Part shown: positions 31,363 through 43,844 of the stretch, piece after piece
How positions within the stretch are numbered: the first letter of the stretch is position 1
How the letters are laid out: each line of letters begins with the position of its first letter
Source: Turnera subulata
Lineage: Eukaryota > Streptophyta > Magnoliopsida > Malpighiales > Passifloraceae
Length of the DNA: 64,000 nucleotides
Assembly (NCBI GenBank): GCA_028386065.3
Contig: JAKUCV010007261.1
Location: 1 to 64,000, forward strand
Direction of reading: 5' to 3'
Notes under the pieces: model-generated
The model's database searches: none
Told to the model about the DNA's origin: nothing
The model's input: the letters and a program-made list of their open reading frames with translations, nothing else
Translations under genes and position numbers: made by a program

Positions 31363-33448
31363 ACGAAAAAGTGAAATATGCATAGTTTTAGCCATGATTT
31401 TAGATGTATTTTACTCTCAATTTATCATGATTATATGCCTCACTTTATATTATTTTATCATATTCCCTTAAATTCCATCCCTTACTGTATGATTAGTGAT
31501 TCCAGGTGCATTTTGAAGGATTTTTGGTGATTTTATTGGAGAATTCGAAGAAACAGCCTCTGGCACAACATGAGCCTGTTTTGAGGCTGTTGTTCATTGC
31601 AGAATCAGTGAAAGGCCATGAATCCCCCTCCACTCACGAGTTATCCACTGGATTTCACCTCCTTCGCCTTGATCCACGAAGCCATCACGCCACTCCATCA
31701 ATCTCAAAAAGAACTGAATTCAATTGCACTGAAAAATGGGAAGAAATCACATACAACATCAGGCACAGGCCCAACACAGGCTCAGCCTGTGGAATGTGAA
31801 GATGACCAGAACGCGAAGATAAGAATATTAAACTCAGCCACTTGCAGAACTTTCAACTTTGCAATCATGACCTGAGTGACTCAGAAGACCTTAAGCAAGG
31901 GAAAGAGGGGATAATCATCACACCCAAAGAATTTAACAGTTAAAAACCATTATCCTCCCCCTAAGTCCTCTAAAATCTGCAGATTTGCAGATTTCACCCA
32001 TTCGGCACACCTCCCATGGTGCCTTATCTCGAGAAGCAAGATGGGCAACTGAAGCTCAACTTGCCCAACTGCATACCTTCCAGCACGTGGGAGAAGAGAG
32101 AAGATGAGGATCTAGGCATATAAAAGAGAAGAAGGAAGGAAGAAGAAGGATCAAAGAACCCTTCGATCAAATACCCTTAACTTGCAGAAGTTCTTGGAAC
32201 AAAAGGGTTTAAGGGGAAACACGATTCTGCAGCCTTTTCTGGGCAGAAATCGTATTGTCCATAACCTCCAGATTTGTTCCAGTTCTTATGCCAACCTTTA
32301 TCCCCATTGATTTTGTAACCTTGATTATGAACTAAAACAACCCCTCTTAGGTTGAAGGGGTGAAGCATGTTTCTGTTCTAAGTGCAATAAATTGCTCTTC
32401 TTATGTTCTTAGCCCGATTTTCTTGTTTGGTTGTTGCAAACTTGCTCCATCTTTGAGTCTTGATCAAACCCACACATGATTATAGGTATCTAGGTGAAGG
32501 ACAGAAAGGAGAAACCATAGTTGCTAGAACAACAACAACCAACCCTTAGCTCTTAATTTTGAAAGAAAATAGGAACTAATTGAGGAATTAGCCTCAACGC
32601 CCACTCTTAATCCCCTTGGTTTGACCGATGCGAAACCATTAGGATGAGTGAGAATCTTGGGAGGAACCTATGAGTGAAAACAAATGGGTTCAGTATAGAT
32701 AGAGAGCGTCTGCAAGAACTGATCTGTGTAATTGACCTTATGTTCTCGACAGGCTTAGCCACAGGCTCAGCCACGGGCTCAGCACTGTCTCAGCCTGTTG
32801 CAGCACAGTCAAGAAAATGACACCATTTTTAATTTGATTCTTGATTGATTATTGAGTAGTCTATCTTTAATTTAGTAGCAGCTTGGTGAAGGACTGAAAG
32901 GAGAAGCCAAGTGAGCTTGACCAACAATAGTCAGCCTTCACTCCCTAGTCGTTCGAAAGAAGATAGGGAGAGACTGTGGGTAATTAGCACCAATACCAAA
33001 CTTCACCTCTAAGTGGACGTCTACTCTAGTGATAGGGGGTAGATGGAAGCTTAGGGAACTATCAATAAGATCGAAAGCTGTGGTAGTACATTAGGTTGGG
33101 ATCCCCTTCAAGACTTCTCATTAAACACAGGGCGTCACACAGGCCCGGCCTGTGATGATGCTGTTGAGCAATTTAGAGCATAAAGGCAAGACATGTGAAT
33201 CCCTGGATGTCTAAGATTTCACCAATTCTGATCCCTACCCACTTCAACATTGCTATTAATTTTTATTCTCTTGGTTAATTTAATTTTCGATTTGCACTCA
33301 CCCCATATTCTGTTTTTGTTTAATTGTCTCAAGCCTAATTTGTCTTAGGTAAGGAGTGACAGACTCATCCCAGTCCCTGTGGATACGATCTTGATAGAGT
33401 ACTACAACTACCCTGTGTGCTTGCAGGATACACTCCAGAGTCGCTATC
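31363..33448 (+). mobile_element. Athila LTR 1 (group with CAGGCT palindromes)
   Basis: It is collinear with 34886-36330 (plus) and 43845-45071 (minus). Common blocks include ATGCATAGTTTTAGCCATGA, CCATCCCTTACTGTATGATT and TGAGGAATTAGCCTCAA. The end region (near 33370-33448) has CCAGTCCCTGTGGATACGAT, usual near the 3' end of Athila LTRs. The start is diverged (no TGATGCAC). It contains an internal diverged duplication (about 32479-32760 and 32876-33110). Confidence 0.65.
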
Positions 33449-33798
33449 AACAAGCACTACCCACCACCACTCCTGATCAATCCATCCATCTTGAGGAAAT
33501 GGCCTTCTTCCAGCCACCACCATGTGTTTCACCATTAGTAGAGAACCAAATGGGAGAGATGGTAGAAAGAAAGCAAAGCAAAAAGGGAGAGATTCCATTC
33601 TTTTGCTTCAAAAATCATACCAACCGGAATGTAGAAATATATTGAACCAAATGCTAATCCCACTCCAAAAAAGCAGCACTGAAATAAGAACTTTCTGGGT
33701 GGCATTATGGCGTGCTGTGTATTTATATCAGAACCTAGTAAGCATGAGAAAGCCCAAAAAGAATTGATGGCATCTAAATTCCCCTCCTTAAGTGTATC

Positions 33799-34078
33799 TG
33801 TTGGAAAATAGTGAGTCGACCCATAAGGGGTGCTCACTTAAGCCTAACTAGGCCCAACTAGTACATTATATAACCCACCATAAGGGGAGGCTGATATACT
33901 ACTCATTGTACAGATTGTACATATGTTGGGTAAAAACACAGATGACCTGCATACACTGTGACGGTCTCCACCAACCAGTGATTCAAGCCATGGCTCCCGA
34001 TCCTGACAACGCTTCCACTTCACCTCTTACAGATAAGTCTACTTATCTATGCTATGTATATGTATATAAATTCCTACA
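33799..34078 (+). mobile_element. Ty1-copia LTR with PBS
   Basis: 280 bp, TGTTGGAAAATAG...ATTCCTACA, followed by TGGTAACGGAGCCC (from 34080), close to the initiator-Met PBS TGGTATCAGAGCC. It is therefore a 5' LTR. 34093-34885 should be internal sequence, but no copia protein motif is recognisable and no 3' LTR is seen. 33449-33798 holds nothing I can identify. Confidence 0.7.
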
Positions 34079-34885
34079 ATGGTAACGGAGCCCTAGGCTT
34101 GTTTTCTGGTTGTTTTTCTTGATTTTGTGTAAACCAAGAATCAAAAATAAATTGAATATTGTTTTTTTTATTTATCGATAATTGTGTACATATTGTTGAA
34201 TTGATTTGTTCAATTCATGGGGTTGATTTGTTCATCCAATTGTGCTTTTTTTTTTATTATTGATTATATTCTGTAATCAATCGTGAAACACATAACATGG
34301 ATTAATTTGTTCAATTCAAGTTGAGAATTGATTTGTTGGCTCGATTAATTTACCTTGTTTATTAATTGATTGTTTACTCCTGTGTATCGTTTACTTCAAA
34401 GAAAATCAATTTCTTTATATGTTGTATCGATAAAATACATGATTGTGCCCATATTTTTTTGAATAAAGAAGCTGTTTGTTTTTTTTTTTGAAAAAAAGAA
34501 GATTGTATTGTTGGTGATAATTCTGGACCTTTTTTCCTTTAGAAACCCATGAAATCCACGAGATCTGAGTTCTCTATGAAACCCGATACCCATCCATGGC
34601 CCGCTGCACACGGTGGCGAGCAGGGGCATGGGTTGCTGCAGATGGCGGCAAGGCAGAGACTCGCTGCACACAGCGGCGACCGAACCAGGAGGGGATTCGC
34701 ACCGCAGCACCACAAACGATGGCTGCACGACACCGGTGCGATTTCTTGTGCTCGGAACGGTGGCTTGCGGTGGCGTCAAGGCGCGACGAGTGAATCGTCG
34801 ACATGAAGCATGATTGGCAGCAATCATCGTCGTCGCGCTGCCTGGAACCCACGGGTCCTTATCCGTTGCGGCGACTGCTGATGGC

Positions 34886-36330
34886 TGATGCACGCAAAGC
34901 ATGCATGGTTTTAGGCATAATTTTGGACATAATTTATCCTTGTTTCAATATGAGGATATGCCTTATCATGCACAATTTTATCATAATCCTCTTAAATCCA
35001 TCCCTTACTGTGTCATTAGTGATTCCAGGTGCATTTCAATGAATTTTGAAGGATTTTGCTAAGGAAATCGTAGAAACAGACCTTGCTACAGCCTGGGCCT
35101 GCCACTTGCTACAGATCCAATTAGAGGCCGACAATTCCTCCTCTAACGCGGATTTTTCACTGGACTTCACCACCCCAGCCTAGAGTCACGAAGCCTCAAT
35201 AACACTTTGCCAGCCACACAGGAAACTAGAGTGTATACCGGGGATAAATCAAGAAAAGTTGCAAATAGCGTCAGACACAGGCTTAGCCTGTGCATTCTGC
35301 AGAAACCAGCAAACCGCAGAAAGAATATAAAATTCGCGCCACTTGCAACTGAGCAATACCTGCACCTGCAACCTTATCCTGAGCGTTTTTAGAGAACTTC
35401 CTGAAGATAAGGCAGCAACAAACATTTTTCCTGGAGAAATTTACTTAAAGAATCAATATCCTCTCCAAAAAGTCTGCTGCACACTTGCAACAATCGGATT
35501 TCAGCCTATCTGCACACCCCTATATTGCCTCATCCTGACAAGCACATGGGAACCAAGTTGCTTGGATCCCCATACCTCCAAGCAAGTAGGGGAAATGGGG
35601 AGACTTAGGCTGCACCTATAAAAGGAGAAAATAAAGAAGAAACATCGATCAGTGGAGGAAGGACTCAAAAACCTGCAGAAACACTTGGACGAGGGGCAGA
35701 ACCCAGAACCACTAAGGGTTCAAGGAGACACGATTCTACTCTCTTTCTGGGGTAGAATTCATGTCGCCTCTAGTTTCCAATCTGCTCTAAACAATATGTC
35801 CACCTTTATTCATATTGTTTTTGTAATCCTGATATTGAACTAAGCAACCCCTCTTAGGTTGATGGGGTGTAACATGTCCTCTGTTCGATTGCAATAAGTT
35901 GCTCAATCTATGTTCTTTATCCGTTTTCTTGTCTTGATTGTCGTGAACATACCCCATGCTTGAGTCTTGATCAAACCCATGCATGATTTCAGGTAGCTAG
36001 GTGAAGGACTGAGGGGTGAAATCATAGCTGTTGGACCATCAACAACAAGCCCTTAGTTCTCAGCTTTTAACTAGTCGAGAGCTAATTGAGGAATTAGCCT
36101 CAATACCGCCCTTAATCCCGTAGATTTGACCGGTGCAAAACACTAAGGATAAGTGGGAATCATGGGAGGCACCTGTGAGCGAAAGCAAGTGGGTGTGGTA
36201 TAGGTTGAGAGCCCCTATAAGAACCAACTTTTATAACTAGCTTATGCCATCGACAGGTTCAGCCTGTTGCAGCACAGTCTAGGAGATAATATCGCCTTTA
36301 CTCTGATTCTTGATTGAAGTTTTCAGGTGG
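34886..36330 (+). mobile_element. Athila LTR 2, truncated at 3' side
   Basis: It starts TGATGCACGCAAAGCATGCATG. It follows the same order of blocks as LTR 1 up to TTGATTCTTGATTGA, then jumps to leader sequence (TTTTCAGGTGGTGCTTGCCC). The LTR 3' end and PBS are therefore deleted. It is followed directly by gag. Confidence 0.65.
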
Positions 36331-36426
36331 TGCTTGCCCCAAACTAGGAGCAAGCAACCAGCTCTAATTTTCCACCAGGAGATAAAAAAGACAACCCGCC
36401 AGATTCGCAAACAAAAGCAACAAACC

Positions 36427-36802
36427 ATGGCGGACAGACCCAACGAAGGAGCACACCAGGGCATTGAACAGGCTCAGTTTTGGAGGCACTCCCTCTGAAG
36501 ATCCAAACTCGCACTTGCAAAACTTCCTGCGAGTGTGCAGTACAGTGAACATAGCTGGGATGACCAAGGAACAGCTGTACATAAGAGTGTTCCCATTCTC
36601 ACTTAGAGATGCAGCATTCTAATGGCTCAATAACCATGAAGCAGGCCACTTCACTGACTGGGACAGTCTAGTCAGAGCTTTCCTGAAAGAATACCATCCA
36701 ATAAGCAGGGCCGCAAGTTTGAGGCAACGGCTTATTGGTTTTTCTCAACGCTATGATGAATCAATTCGAGAAGTTTGGGAGCGCTTCAAGGGATTACTGC
36801 AT
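36427..36802 (+). pseudogene. Athila gag N-terminal fragment
   Basis: Plus-strand gag with the Athila capsid motifs SEDPNSHLQNFLRVCSTVN, RVFPFSLRDAAF, then an in-frame stop, WLNN, DWDSLVRAFLKEYHP, LRQRLIGFSQRYDESI, WERFKGLL. The family equivalent is ENPNAHL-NFL, LFPFSLRDKA-WL, WERFK. A frame change near 36498 and the TAA make it inactive. It breaks at about 36802, where a minus-strand Athila ORF begins. Confidence 0.75.
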
Positions 36803-37937
36803 TGAATTGGGTGACCGTGAGAACCCTGTTCTCGTTGCCCAACCTGAAGCGGGCGAGTCCATCTTGGCGCGGCGTGGGTGGCTGATAGGAGAGTGAAGAG
36901 AAGAAATCATGGGTGAGGTCCTCGAAAGTTTCCTCTCCTACTGTGGCAAAGTTTAACCACCCAATGGGTCGAAGCAATTGCCTGATGCTGTTGCGAAGGC
37001 CGACGTGGCGGAGGGCGTTCATGTCGAGCCATCTGCTAACAAGCACAATCTGAGATTGTGCTCATATCCACGCCCTCTTGTGGTCGGCACTTACTGTCCG
37101 GAAAATGAAGGGTTGGATGTCAGCCTCTTGTCCGACCTGTTCATCTTCCTGTTGCTCTGCTTCTTCCTCCTCGCCTTCCCTCTGTTCCTCTTCTTCCTCT
37201 TCTGCACGAGGGAGTGGGGTCCTGGGTTCCCGAGGGCGATCCTGGTTGCATTTGGATCGTCCCTCGTGTGTTGATGTGAGGGTGGGTGTTGAGGGGCTGG
37301 CCGTGGCGACGGTTTTGTTTTTGGAGGTGGTGGAGAGGGTGCGCGGGCATTTGGTCGGGCGGGTGGGGGTTGTGGTGAGGTTAGGGGTTGGTGTGGGGGC
37401 GGCGGTGGATGATTCTGGGGGTGGGTCCACCGTCATGTCAATGATTTCGGATTCAGGGACGGCGGTGCGCTTTTTAGGGCGCACTTCAGCAGTGGTGGTG
37501 GTTTCGATTTCTGGAATGGGGGTCTAGGTTTAGGTCAATCCCGCCGTCAGGGATTATGTGTTGGGTATGAGGGCGGCGGGTGTAATGGGTGAGTGGGGTT
37601 GTTCGTGTGGTGGATGGTGTTGTTTGCGAGGTGTCGGGTATGGTGGCTGTGGGTTCTGTGGTTGGTGCAGGCAAGGCAAGTAGGGGCAGGGGTTGGGTGT
37701 CTTATGGTGTGTAAAGGCTAGCGAACTCACTTATTAGGATTTGGACGGGAGGTAGGTCTCGGTGTAGTTGCAGTGGTGGGGGGTTGATGGGCATGTTGCG
37801 GTGGATGAATTGAAAAAGGGGGCGGGTGATGGTGTAGGTTCCATTGGGGTTGAGGGGTGGGAGATTAGGGTTAGTTTTGTTGGAGGGGAAAGAGGAAGGT
37901 GTTGTGGACGGTGTGTTTTTGTTGCCGCCGGCCATGA
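36786..37937 (-). pseudogene. ATHILA ORF-1-like protein, broken
   Basis: On the minus strand from ATG near 37937 (MAGGNKNTPST): Pro/Thr-rich N-terminal region, a nuclear-localisation-like PKKR near 37480, an extremely acidic EEEEEE stretch (about 37190), then the conserved ATHILA ORF core (SRWLDMNALRHVGLRNSIRQ, IGWLNFATVGEETFEDLTHD, RLGNENRVLTVTQFN). It needs several frame changes and stops at the inverted junction near 36802. The family also occurs intact-length at 53700-54758. Its role in Athila elements is unsettled (structural/env-like position after pol). Confidence 0.65.
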
Positions 37938-38879
37938 TGATGAATGGAGGAATTGCGGTGTTTAGGGTTTGTAGCAGTAAGTAGGGGAGAGGAAGAAGAT
38001 GAAGTGAAGAAAGTGAAGGTAGGGGTTTTCTTTTTAAAGCCGATGAACAGGTGCAACAATTGGTGAAGTGGTGGATAAACGAAGAGTTATCTCTGCTGAG
38101 TAATGATTGTTGCCACCCATTCATATATATGTGTGCCCCCTTTTTCAGAATTTGGGTTGTGTCTATTCGCATGAATGACACGTGGGTAAGGGGGTATAAT
38201 TGTGTTGGGCAGATTTTTTTAGCGTGGGGCAAATTTTTTCTGTTTCTCTTTTTGCGCTGGGAACTGTAGCCGAAACAGGCTGAGCCTGTATGTGACTACA
38301 AGGCCAAAGGCTGTTCCTCGGTAGAGACATTGTTTACAAGGAAAAATTTGTTTCCTATATTCAGCAAGACTCTAACCCTAGCATTTTGTTTGAGGCTTCC
38401 TATCATTAATTATCCCCTAAGTGCAAGAAATCGTCTGAATGAATTGTTAGATTAGTGTGGAAGTTCGGCACAGGCTCAGCCTGTAATGGGGCTGTGGTGA
38501 GCCTGTGTAGCGTCAAAATACTCTTTTTTGCAAAAGTTATTGAATCTAGTTATTGAAAGAGATATAGAGGAGCTTCCCTGAAGAACTTCTGACTTGATGA
38601 TTCCTTTCTTCAAATTTGCAGCACCTAATAAAAACAAAAGAAAACACACAAAACAGAATGAAAGAAAGAAAAATAAAGAAAGTCTTGAAAATTACCACAC
38701 TTGGGGATTGCCCAAGTGGTGCTTCTTTTACGTCTTTTAGCTGGACACCTCCTCATCTTGCTAGTTGGGAGGTGGATCACGGAGCAATTAAGTCTCCTGA
38801 TATTCATTGGCTCTTTTGTGATACAGCTTCAGCCTGTGTCCATTTACCTTGAATGAATGTGTCTGCTCATTGTAGATCT
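37938..38879 (-). other. Athila spacer between ORF and integrase
   Basis: Untranslated part of the minus-strand Athila element. It contains two perfect ACAGGCT-S-AGCCTGT palindromes (38275-38289 and 38470-38484) but no credible frame. Confidence 0.5.
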
Positions 38880-39852
38880 CTACTGCTCCGTGTGGGTGTG
38901 TGACACAGTGAAAGGTCCAGACCATCTTGATCGAAGCTTTCCAGAGAATAGCTTCAGGCGAGAGTTGTAAAGAAGAACTTGGTCACCTTCATTGAATTGC
39001 TTGGGCTGGATCCTGCTGTCATGCCACTTCCATGTCTTTTCCTTGTATAGTTTGGCATTCTCATATGCTTCCAGCCTTAGCTCGTCTAATTCATTGAGCT
39101 GCAACAGTCTCTGCTCTCCTACGACCTGTGTATCAAAGTTTAGAGCCTTAATGGCCAAATACGCCTTGTGCTCAAGTTCCACAGGTAGGTGCCAAGCTTT
39201 TCCAAAGACGAGGCGATATGGTGTGGTGCCTATGGGTGCTTTCTAAGCTGTGCGGTATGCCCAAAGAGCATCATCAAGCTTCACTGCCCAATCCTTGCGT
39301 GACGGTTCCACTGTCTTCTCTAAAATTTGCTTGATCTCCCTATTTGTCACCTCGACTTGGCCACTTGTCTGAGGATGGTATGGAGTCGCCACTTTGTGTC
39401 TGATTCCACACTTCCTCAGGAGAGCTTCAAATTGTTTATTGCAAAAATGGGTGCCACCATCACTGATTATGGCTCTGGGTGTGCCAAACCGAGTGAAGAT
39501 GTTTTTCTTCAAGAACCGTGTCACTATCTTGGCATCATTTGTTGGGGAGGCAACAGCTTCAACCCATTTGGAAACATACTCCACAACCACCAAGATGTAA
39601 TTGTTCCCATATGAACTTGGGAATGGTGCCATGAAGTCAATCCCCCAAACGTCAAACAGCTCTACCTCTAGTATGTCCTACTGTGGCATTTCTTGCCTCC
39701 TTGAGAGGTTCCCTGTTCGTTGGCATTCCTTGTAGGCTATCATCCAATTGCGCACATCCTTGAACAAAGTAGGCCAATATAGGCCAACTTGTAAGATTTT
39801 TGAGGCTGTCCTGGTTGCACCATGGTGTCCTCCGTACTGTGCATTGTGGCAA
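38880..39852 (-). pseudogene. Athila integrase
   Basis: On the minus strand: remains of the H2C2 part (39852-39652), catalytic core with [15 protein letters not shown], Asp in [16 protein letters not shown] and Glu in [18 protein letters not shown] (39632-39243), then the C-terminal part ([40 protein letters not shown], 39182-38880). The first Asp lies in a lost or shifted stretch (near 39640). Stops at 39243 and 39652 and several frameshifts inactivate it. Confidence 0.8.
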
Positions 39853-39993
39853 CCGTGTAGGACCTATGCCACTTCTTCTTCAGGAATGCATCTTCTGATC
39901 ATCCCATCCCCACACCTTCTAAATAGTAAGGGTTCATCCCAGAGGTAGTTCATCATATTAGAGAAGAACTTCTTCCGTTGAGAATAGCTCAGA

Positions 39994-41966
39994 TCAGGTA
40001 GGAGTGCTCCACAGGCTAAAAAATTGACAATTTTTTGCATACCACGGCATGAGCCTGTGAGTGACACTGTGGATGGTTGCGATGAGGCTGTCATCTGGGA
40101 GGTGGTCATCAATAGGCATGTCCTCTCTTGGCATGTGTTCTAGGGGTAGTCTAGACAAGTGATCAGCTACTACATTCTCTGTACCCTTCTTATCTCGGAT
40201 TTCGAAGTCAAATTCCTGAAGTTGGAGTATCCATCTCAGGAGTCTTGTCTTGGTTTCCTTCTTTGTTAGCAGGTACTTCAGGGCTGAGTGGTCGGTGTGT
40301 ATGATGACCTTGGAACCTAGCAGGTATGCCCGAAATTTCCCAATGGCAAAGACTACTGCCAAGAGTTCCTTTTCAGTTGTGGCGTAATTGACTTGTGCCT
40401 CATCCAGAGTACGGCTAGCGTAGTAGATGGCATGGAGTTTGTTGTCCTTCCTTTGTCCAAGCACTGCCCCTACAGCATGGTCACTGGCATCACACATGAT
40501 CTCAACAGGCTGGGTCCAGTCTGGGGGCTGAATGATTGGGGTTGTGGTCAGTGCTGTTTTGATCATGTTGAAAGCATCTAAACAAGATTCATCAAATACA
40601 AATTTGGCATCCTTACTAAGGAGATTCGTCAAAGGTTTTGCAATCTTTGAGAAGTCCTTAATAAAGCGCCTATAAAAATCAACATGACCAAGAAAAGCTC
40701 GAATTGCCTTAACAGAATTAGGAGGTGGAAGTTTTTCAATTATATCAATTTTGGCTTGGTCTACCTCAATACCACGTCCTGAAATTTTGTGCCCAAAGAC
40801 AATTCCATCAGTCACCATGAAATGACATTTTTCCCAATTGAGAAAAAGGTTAACAACCTCACACTGTGCTAGCACTATTTCAAGGTTAGCCAGACAAATA
40901 TCGAAAGAAGTGCCATAGATAGAAAAATCATCCATGAATACCTCCATTATATGCTCTATCAGGTCATGGAATATGGCCATCATACAACGCTGAAATGTGG
41001 CAGGGGCGTTGCATAAACCGAATGGCATGCACCTATATGCAAATGTTACATAAGGGCATGTAAATGTTGTTTTGTCCTGATCATTTGAGTGGATTGGAAT
41101 CTGGAAGAATCCAAAGTATCCATCCAAGTAGCAGAAATGCGTATGCTTGGCAAGTCTTTCTAACATTTGATCAATGAATGGCAGAGGAAAATGGTCTTTT
41201 CTAGTAGCCTTGTTAAGCTTCCTATAGTTTATGCACATTCTCCAGCCCATGACAGACCTAGTTGGTATGAGTTCTTCTTTTTCATTTTTCACAACTGTCA
41301 TTCCTCCCTTCTTAGGAACTACATGCACGGCACTAACCCAACGACTTTCTGAAATTGAATAAATTATCCCAGCATCTAATAGTTTTAAGATTTCCTTTTT
41401 AACCACTTCTTTCATGTTTTATTTAATCTTCTTTGTGGTTCTATTATGGGTTTGTTGCCTTCTTCTAAAAGAATACGATGCATGCAAAGGTTAGGGCTGA
41501 TACCTGTGAGATCGTCAATGGTGTAGCCTACTGCCTTTTGGTGTTTGTTGACTACAGTGCGTACCCTGTCTTCTTCCTCCTGTGAAAGATTATCTCCAAC
41601 AATAATGGGAAATGAAGAGGCTTCAGGGTCTAAGTAGATATACCTGAGGTTAGGTGGTAGAGGTTTCGTTTCTACCCTTGGTGCCTCTTTCGCGAGTTCT
41701 GGTCCAGCGGAAACTGTGACAGGTTCTGAAACAGCACCAGGGATAAGCTCAGAGACAGCATCAATTTGTGGTTCAGTAGCATGGGCCTGTGCGTTAATTC
41801 CTGGATCTGTTTCTTCTGCCAGAAATTTTGCTACCTCCTTCAGGGCCGTTTCATCTCCTTCAATGAGTCTGTTGACTAGGCAACCCAGCAGCTCATCCTC
41901 ATGTGTCTCTATGAATTGGGATGCCTTGACAAGCACATCAACAGGGTCTGGCACAGCATCAACCAT
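39994..41966 (-). pseudogene. Athila reverse transcriptase and RNase H
   Basis: Two abutting frames separated by one TAA at 41412-41414. The upstream part (41966-41412) carries the pre-RT linker (LPPNLRYIYLDPEASSFPII, SPNLCMHRILLEEG, QRRLN). The long part (41415-39994, 473 residues) has RT with CINYRKLN, catalytic Asp98 (YLDG), [15 protein letters not shown], the FMDD box (160-163), [16 protein letters not shown], then RNase H from about 305 ([37 protein letters not shown]). YMDD-to-FMDD is usual in Athila. It is remarkably open compared with the rest of the element. Confidence 0.9.
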
Positions 41967-42088
41967 GCAACACTGTCATGCTCCAAACTCATTCCTCTGC
42001 GCCTTCTAGACATTGAAATCTACTGTCTCCTCTCCAAGTCGCAATGTCAATGTTCCATTCGCGCAGTTGATCATGGCTCCTGCTGTGG

Positions 42089-42448
42089 CTAAGAACAGAT
42101 GCCCCAAAATGATGGGTGAATGGTCATCCTCATGGGCTTGATGTCTTCAAGGCTCATGTTCTGAGTAATGGAGAGTGGTAACAGGTTGACACTAGCCTCT
42201 AGATCGCACAGGGCTCCTTCAATCTTTTTGTCCCCGATGTTGCAAGGTATTGTGAAGCTCCCTGGGTCTGAACATTTCCTGGGTGGATGGTGTTGAATGA
42301 AAGCACTCCCCTGGGCTGTTATGGCTACAGTCTCAATGTCATCAATAGTTCTTTTCTTCGTCAGAATATCCTTAAAGAATTTAGCATATGAAGGCATCTG
42401 TGTAACCACATCACTGAAAGGTACATTGACATATAGCTTACTCAGCAT
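42089..42448 (-). pseudogene. Athila aspartic protease
   Basis: Frame with SFTIPCNIGDKKIEGALCDL, EASVNLLPLSI, and LEDIKPMRMT. Athila proteases read LCDLGASVNLMP. The active-site Asp is present but the next-but-one Gly is Glu (DLEAS), expected to disable the enzyme. A stop and frame change occur at 42089. Confidence 0.7.
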
Positions 42449-42541
42449 CTCCTTGAACTTTCGGAATTGCTTCTCCAGCTTGGATTTGTGGTATACTTCT
42501 GGGTATGGGAGAGGAGGTTGACCAGGTAGAACAGTCTGAAG

Positions 42542-43830
42542 CTACTTCTCAGCCTTTCTCGTGCTAACAGGCTCAAGCATAGGCTCAGTCAGTGGCTCAG
42601 TCTGTGCCTGCACTATATGTCCAGAACTGGATGTCGATGCTTGTTGCTCTATAGTCTGAGGCGGTTTTGGTACTGTGTTACTCAACTCCTTCCCACTATG
42701 ATGTGTCACAGCCTTCACATGCTCAATTATTGGGTTCTCTATTGGTTTTCCTAGGTGAGCTCCTTGTTGGCTAGTGGACATGGAGGCTTGTTGGGCAATT
42801 TGATTTTCGAGGATTCTGTTGTGGGATTTGAGTTGGCTGATCTCCTCGCTTATTTTGTTCTGTTTCTCCAGGATGGACTGCAGCATGGTCATCATGTCGG
42901 TGTTGTGGCCTTGCTGTCCTCCTTGACCTTGCCTTTGGTACTGTGGCTGTCCTCCCTGGTTCTGTCTCTGGTACTAGGCCTGTTGTGGAATCCTCTCCTC
43001 GGCTGGTCCTTTCCAAGAGAAGTTTGGATGGTTTCTCCAGAACGGATTATAAGTGTGTCCATATGGGCTCTGCTTATGTTGGATATAGTGAGCTTGCTCA
43101 GAATCACATTCGGCAAAGAGTGGGCAACTGGATATACCGTGAGGTCCTCCACAACCTTCACAGTCTGGGGCTGTGGCTGAGGCTGTCATGACTTGAGCAG
43201 CCCCTAGTTGCTTTCTGAGGGTTCTATCTCTGGCTCTAGCTTGGTTACTCTATCTACCCCAATTACACTAGAGGATTTGAATCCTCTGACTGAGGTTTTC
43301 CTCTTGGACAGTGCTTCAAGAATGGCGACTCCGTCATTATAATCCTTGTCCAAGAATGCACCATTGGCCATCTTGTCCAAGGTGTACTGGTCTTCATCAC
43401 ATAGGCCACAATAAAATTGTTCAAGTTGCACGGCCTCATCAATTCGGTGATTTGGGCATCTTCTGAGTAATCCCTTGAAATGCTTCCAAGCATGTCAAAT
43501 TGATTCATCATAGCGTTGAGAGAAATCAATGAGCTACTACCTTAAACTTGCAGCTTTGCTTGAGGGATGGTACTCCTTCAAGAAAGCTCTGACTAGACTG
43601 TCCTATGTATGCATAGTTGCTCCTTGGTCATCCCTGCTATGTTCACTGTACTACACACCCGCAGGAAATTTTGCAAGTGCGAGTTTGGGTCTTCAGAGGG
43701 TGTGCCTCCAAAGGTGCGCCTCTCCAGCATGCTTAGCAAGTTGGTTCTGATCTCATATGGAGCAACTACATCAGGAATGGCTATACTTTTGTGTATGATG
43801 GTGGTTGGTGGTTGTAGGAGTTGGTGTTGA
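42542..43830 (-). pseudogene. Athila gag, rearranged
   Basis: Minus-strand fragments: N-terminal YEIRTNLLSMLERRTFGGTP near 43750, HLQNFLRV, then a deletion to LVRAFLKEYHP (near 43590). FYCGLCDEDQYTLDKMANGAF follows (43431-43204). A CEGCGGPHGISSCP zinc-knuckle-like motif and WRNHPNFSW (43189-42974) come next, then a Gln-rich helix (MLQSILEKQNKISEEISQLK, 42895-42542). Compared with the plus-strand gag at 36427, a capsid segment (IRVFPFSLRD...TDW) is missing here. Confidence 0.75.
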
Positions 43831-43844
43831 GGCTAATTCCTCAA

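Noticed and set aside
34396..34902. Minus-strand 168-codon frame next to the copia LTR
   Set aside because: Composition-driven (GC-rich patch with four overlapping open frames); no copia motif or other domain.
37078..37527. Plus-strand 149-codon Ser/Val/Gly-rich frame
   Set aside because: It is antisense to the acidic and Pro/Thr-rich part of the ATHILA ORF-like pseudogene.
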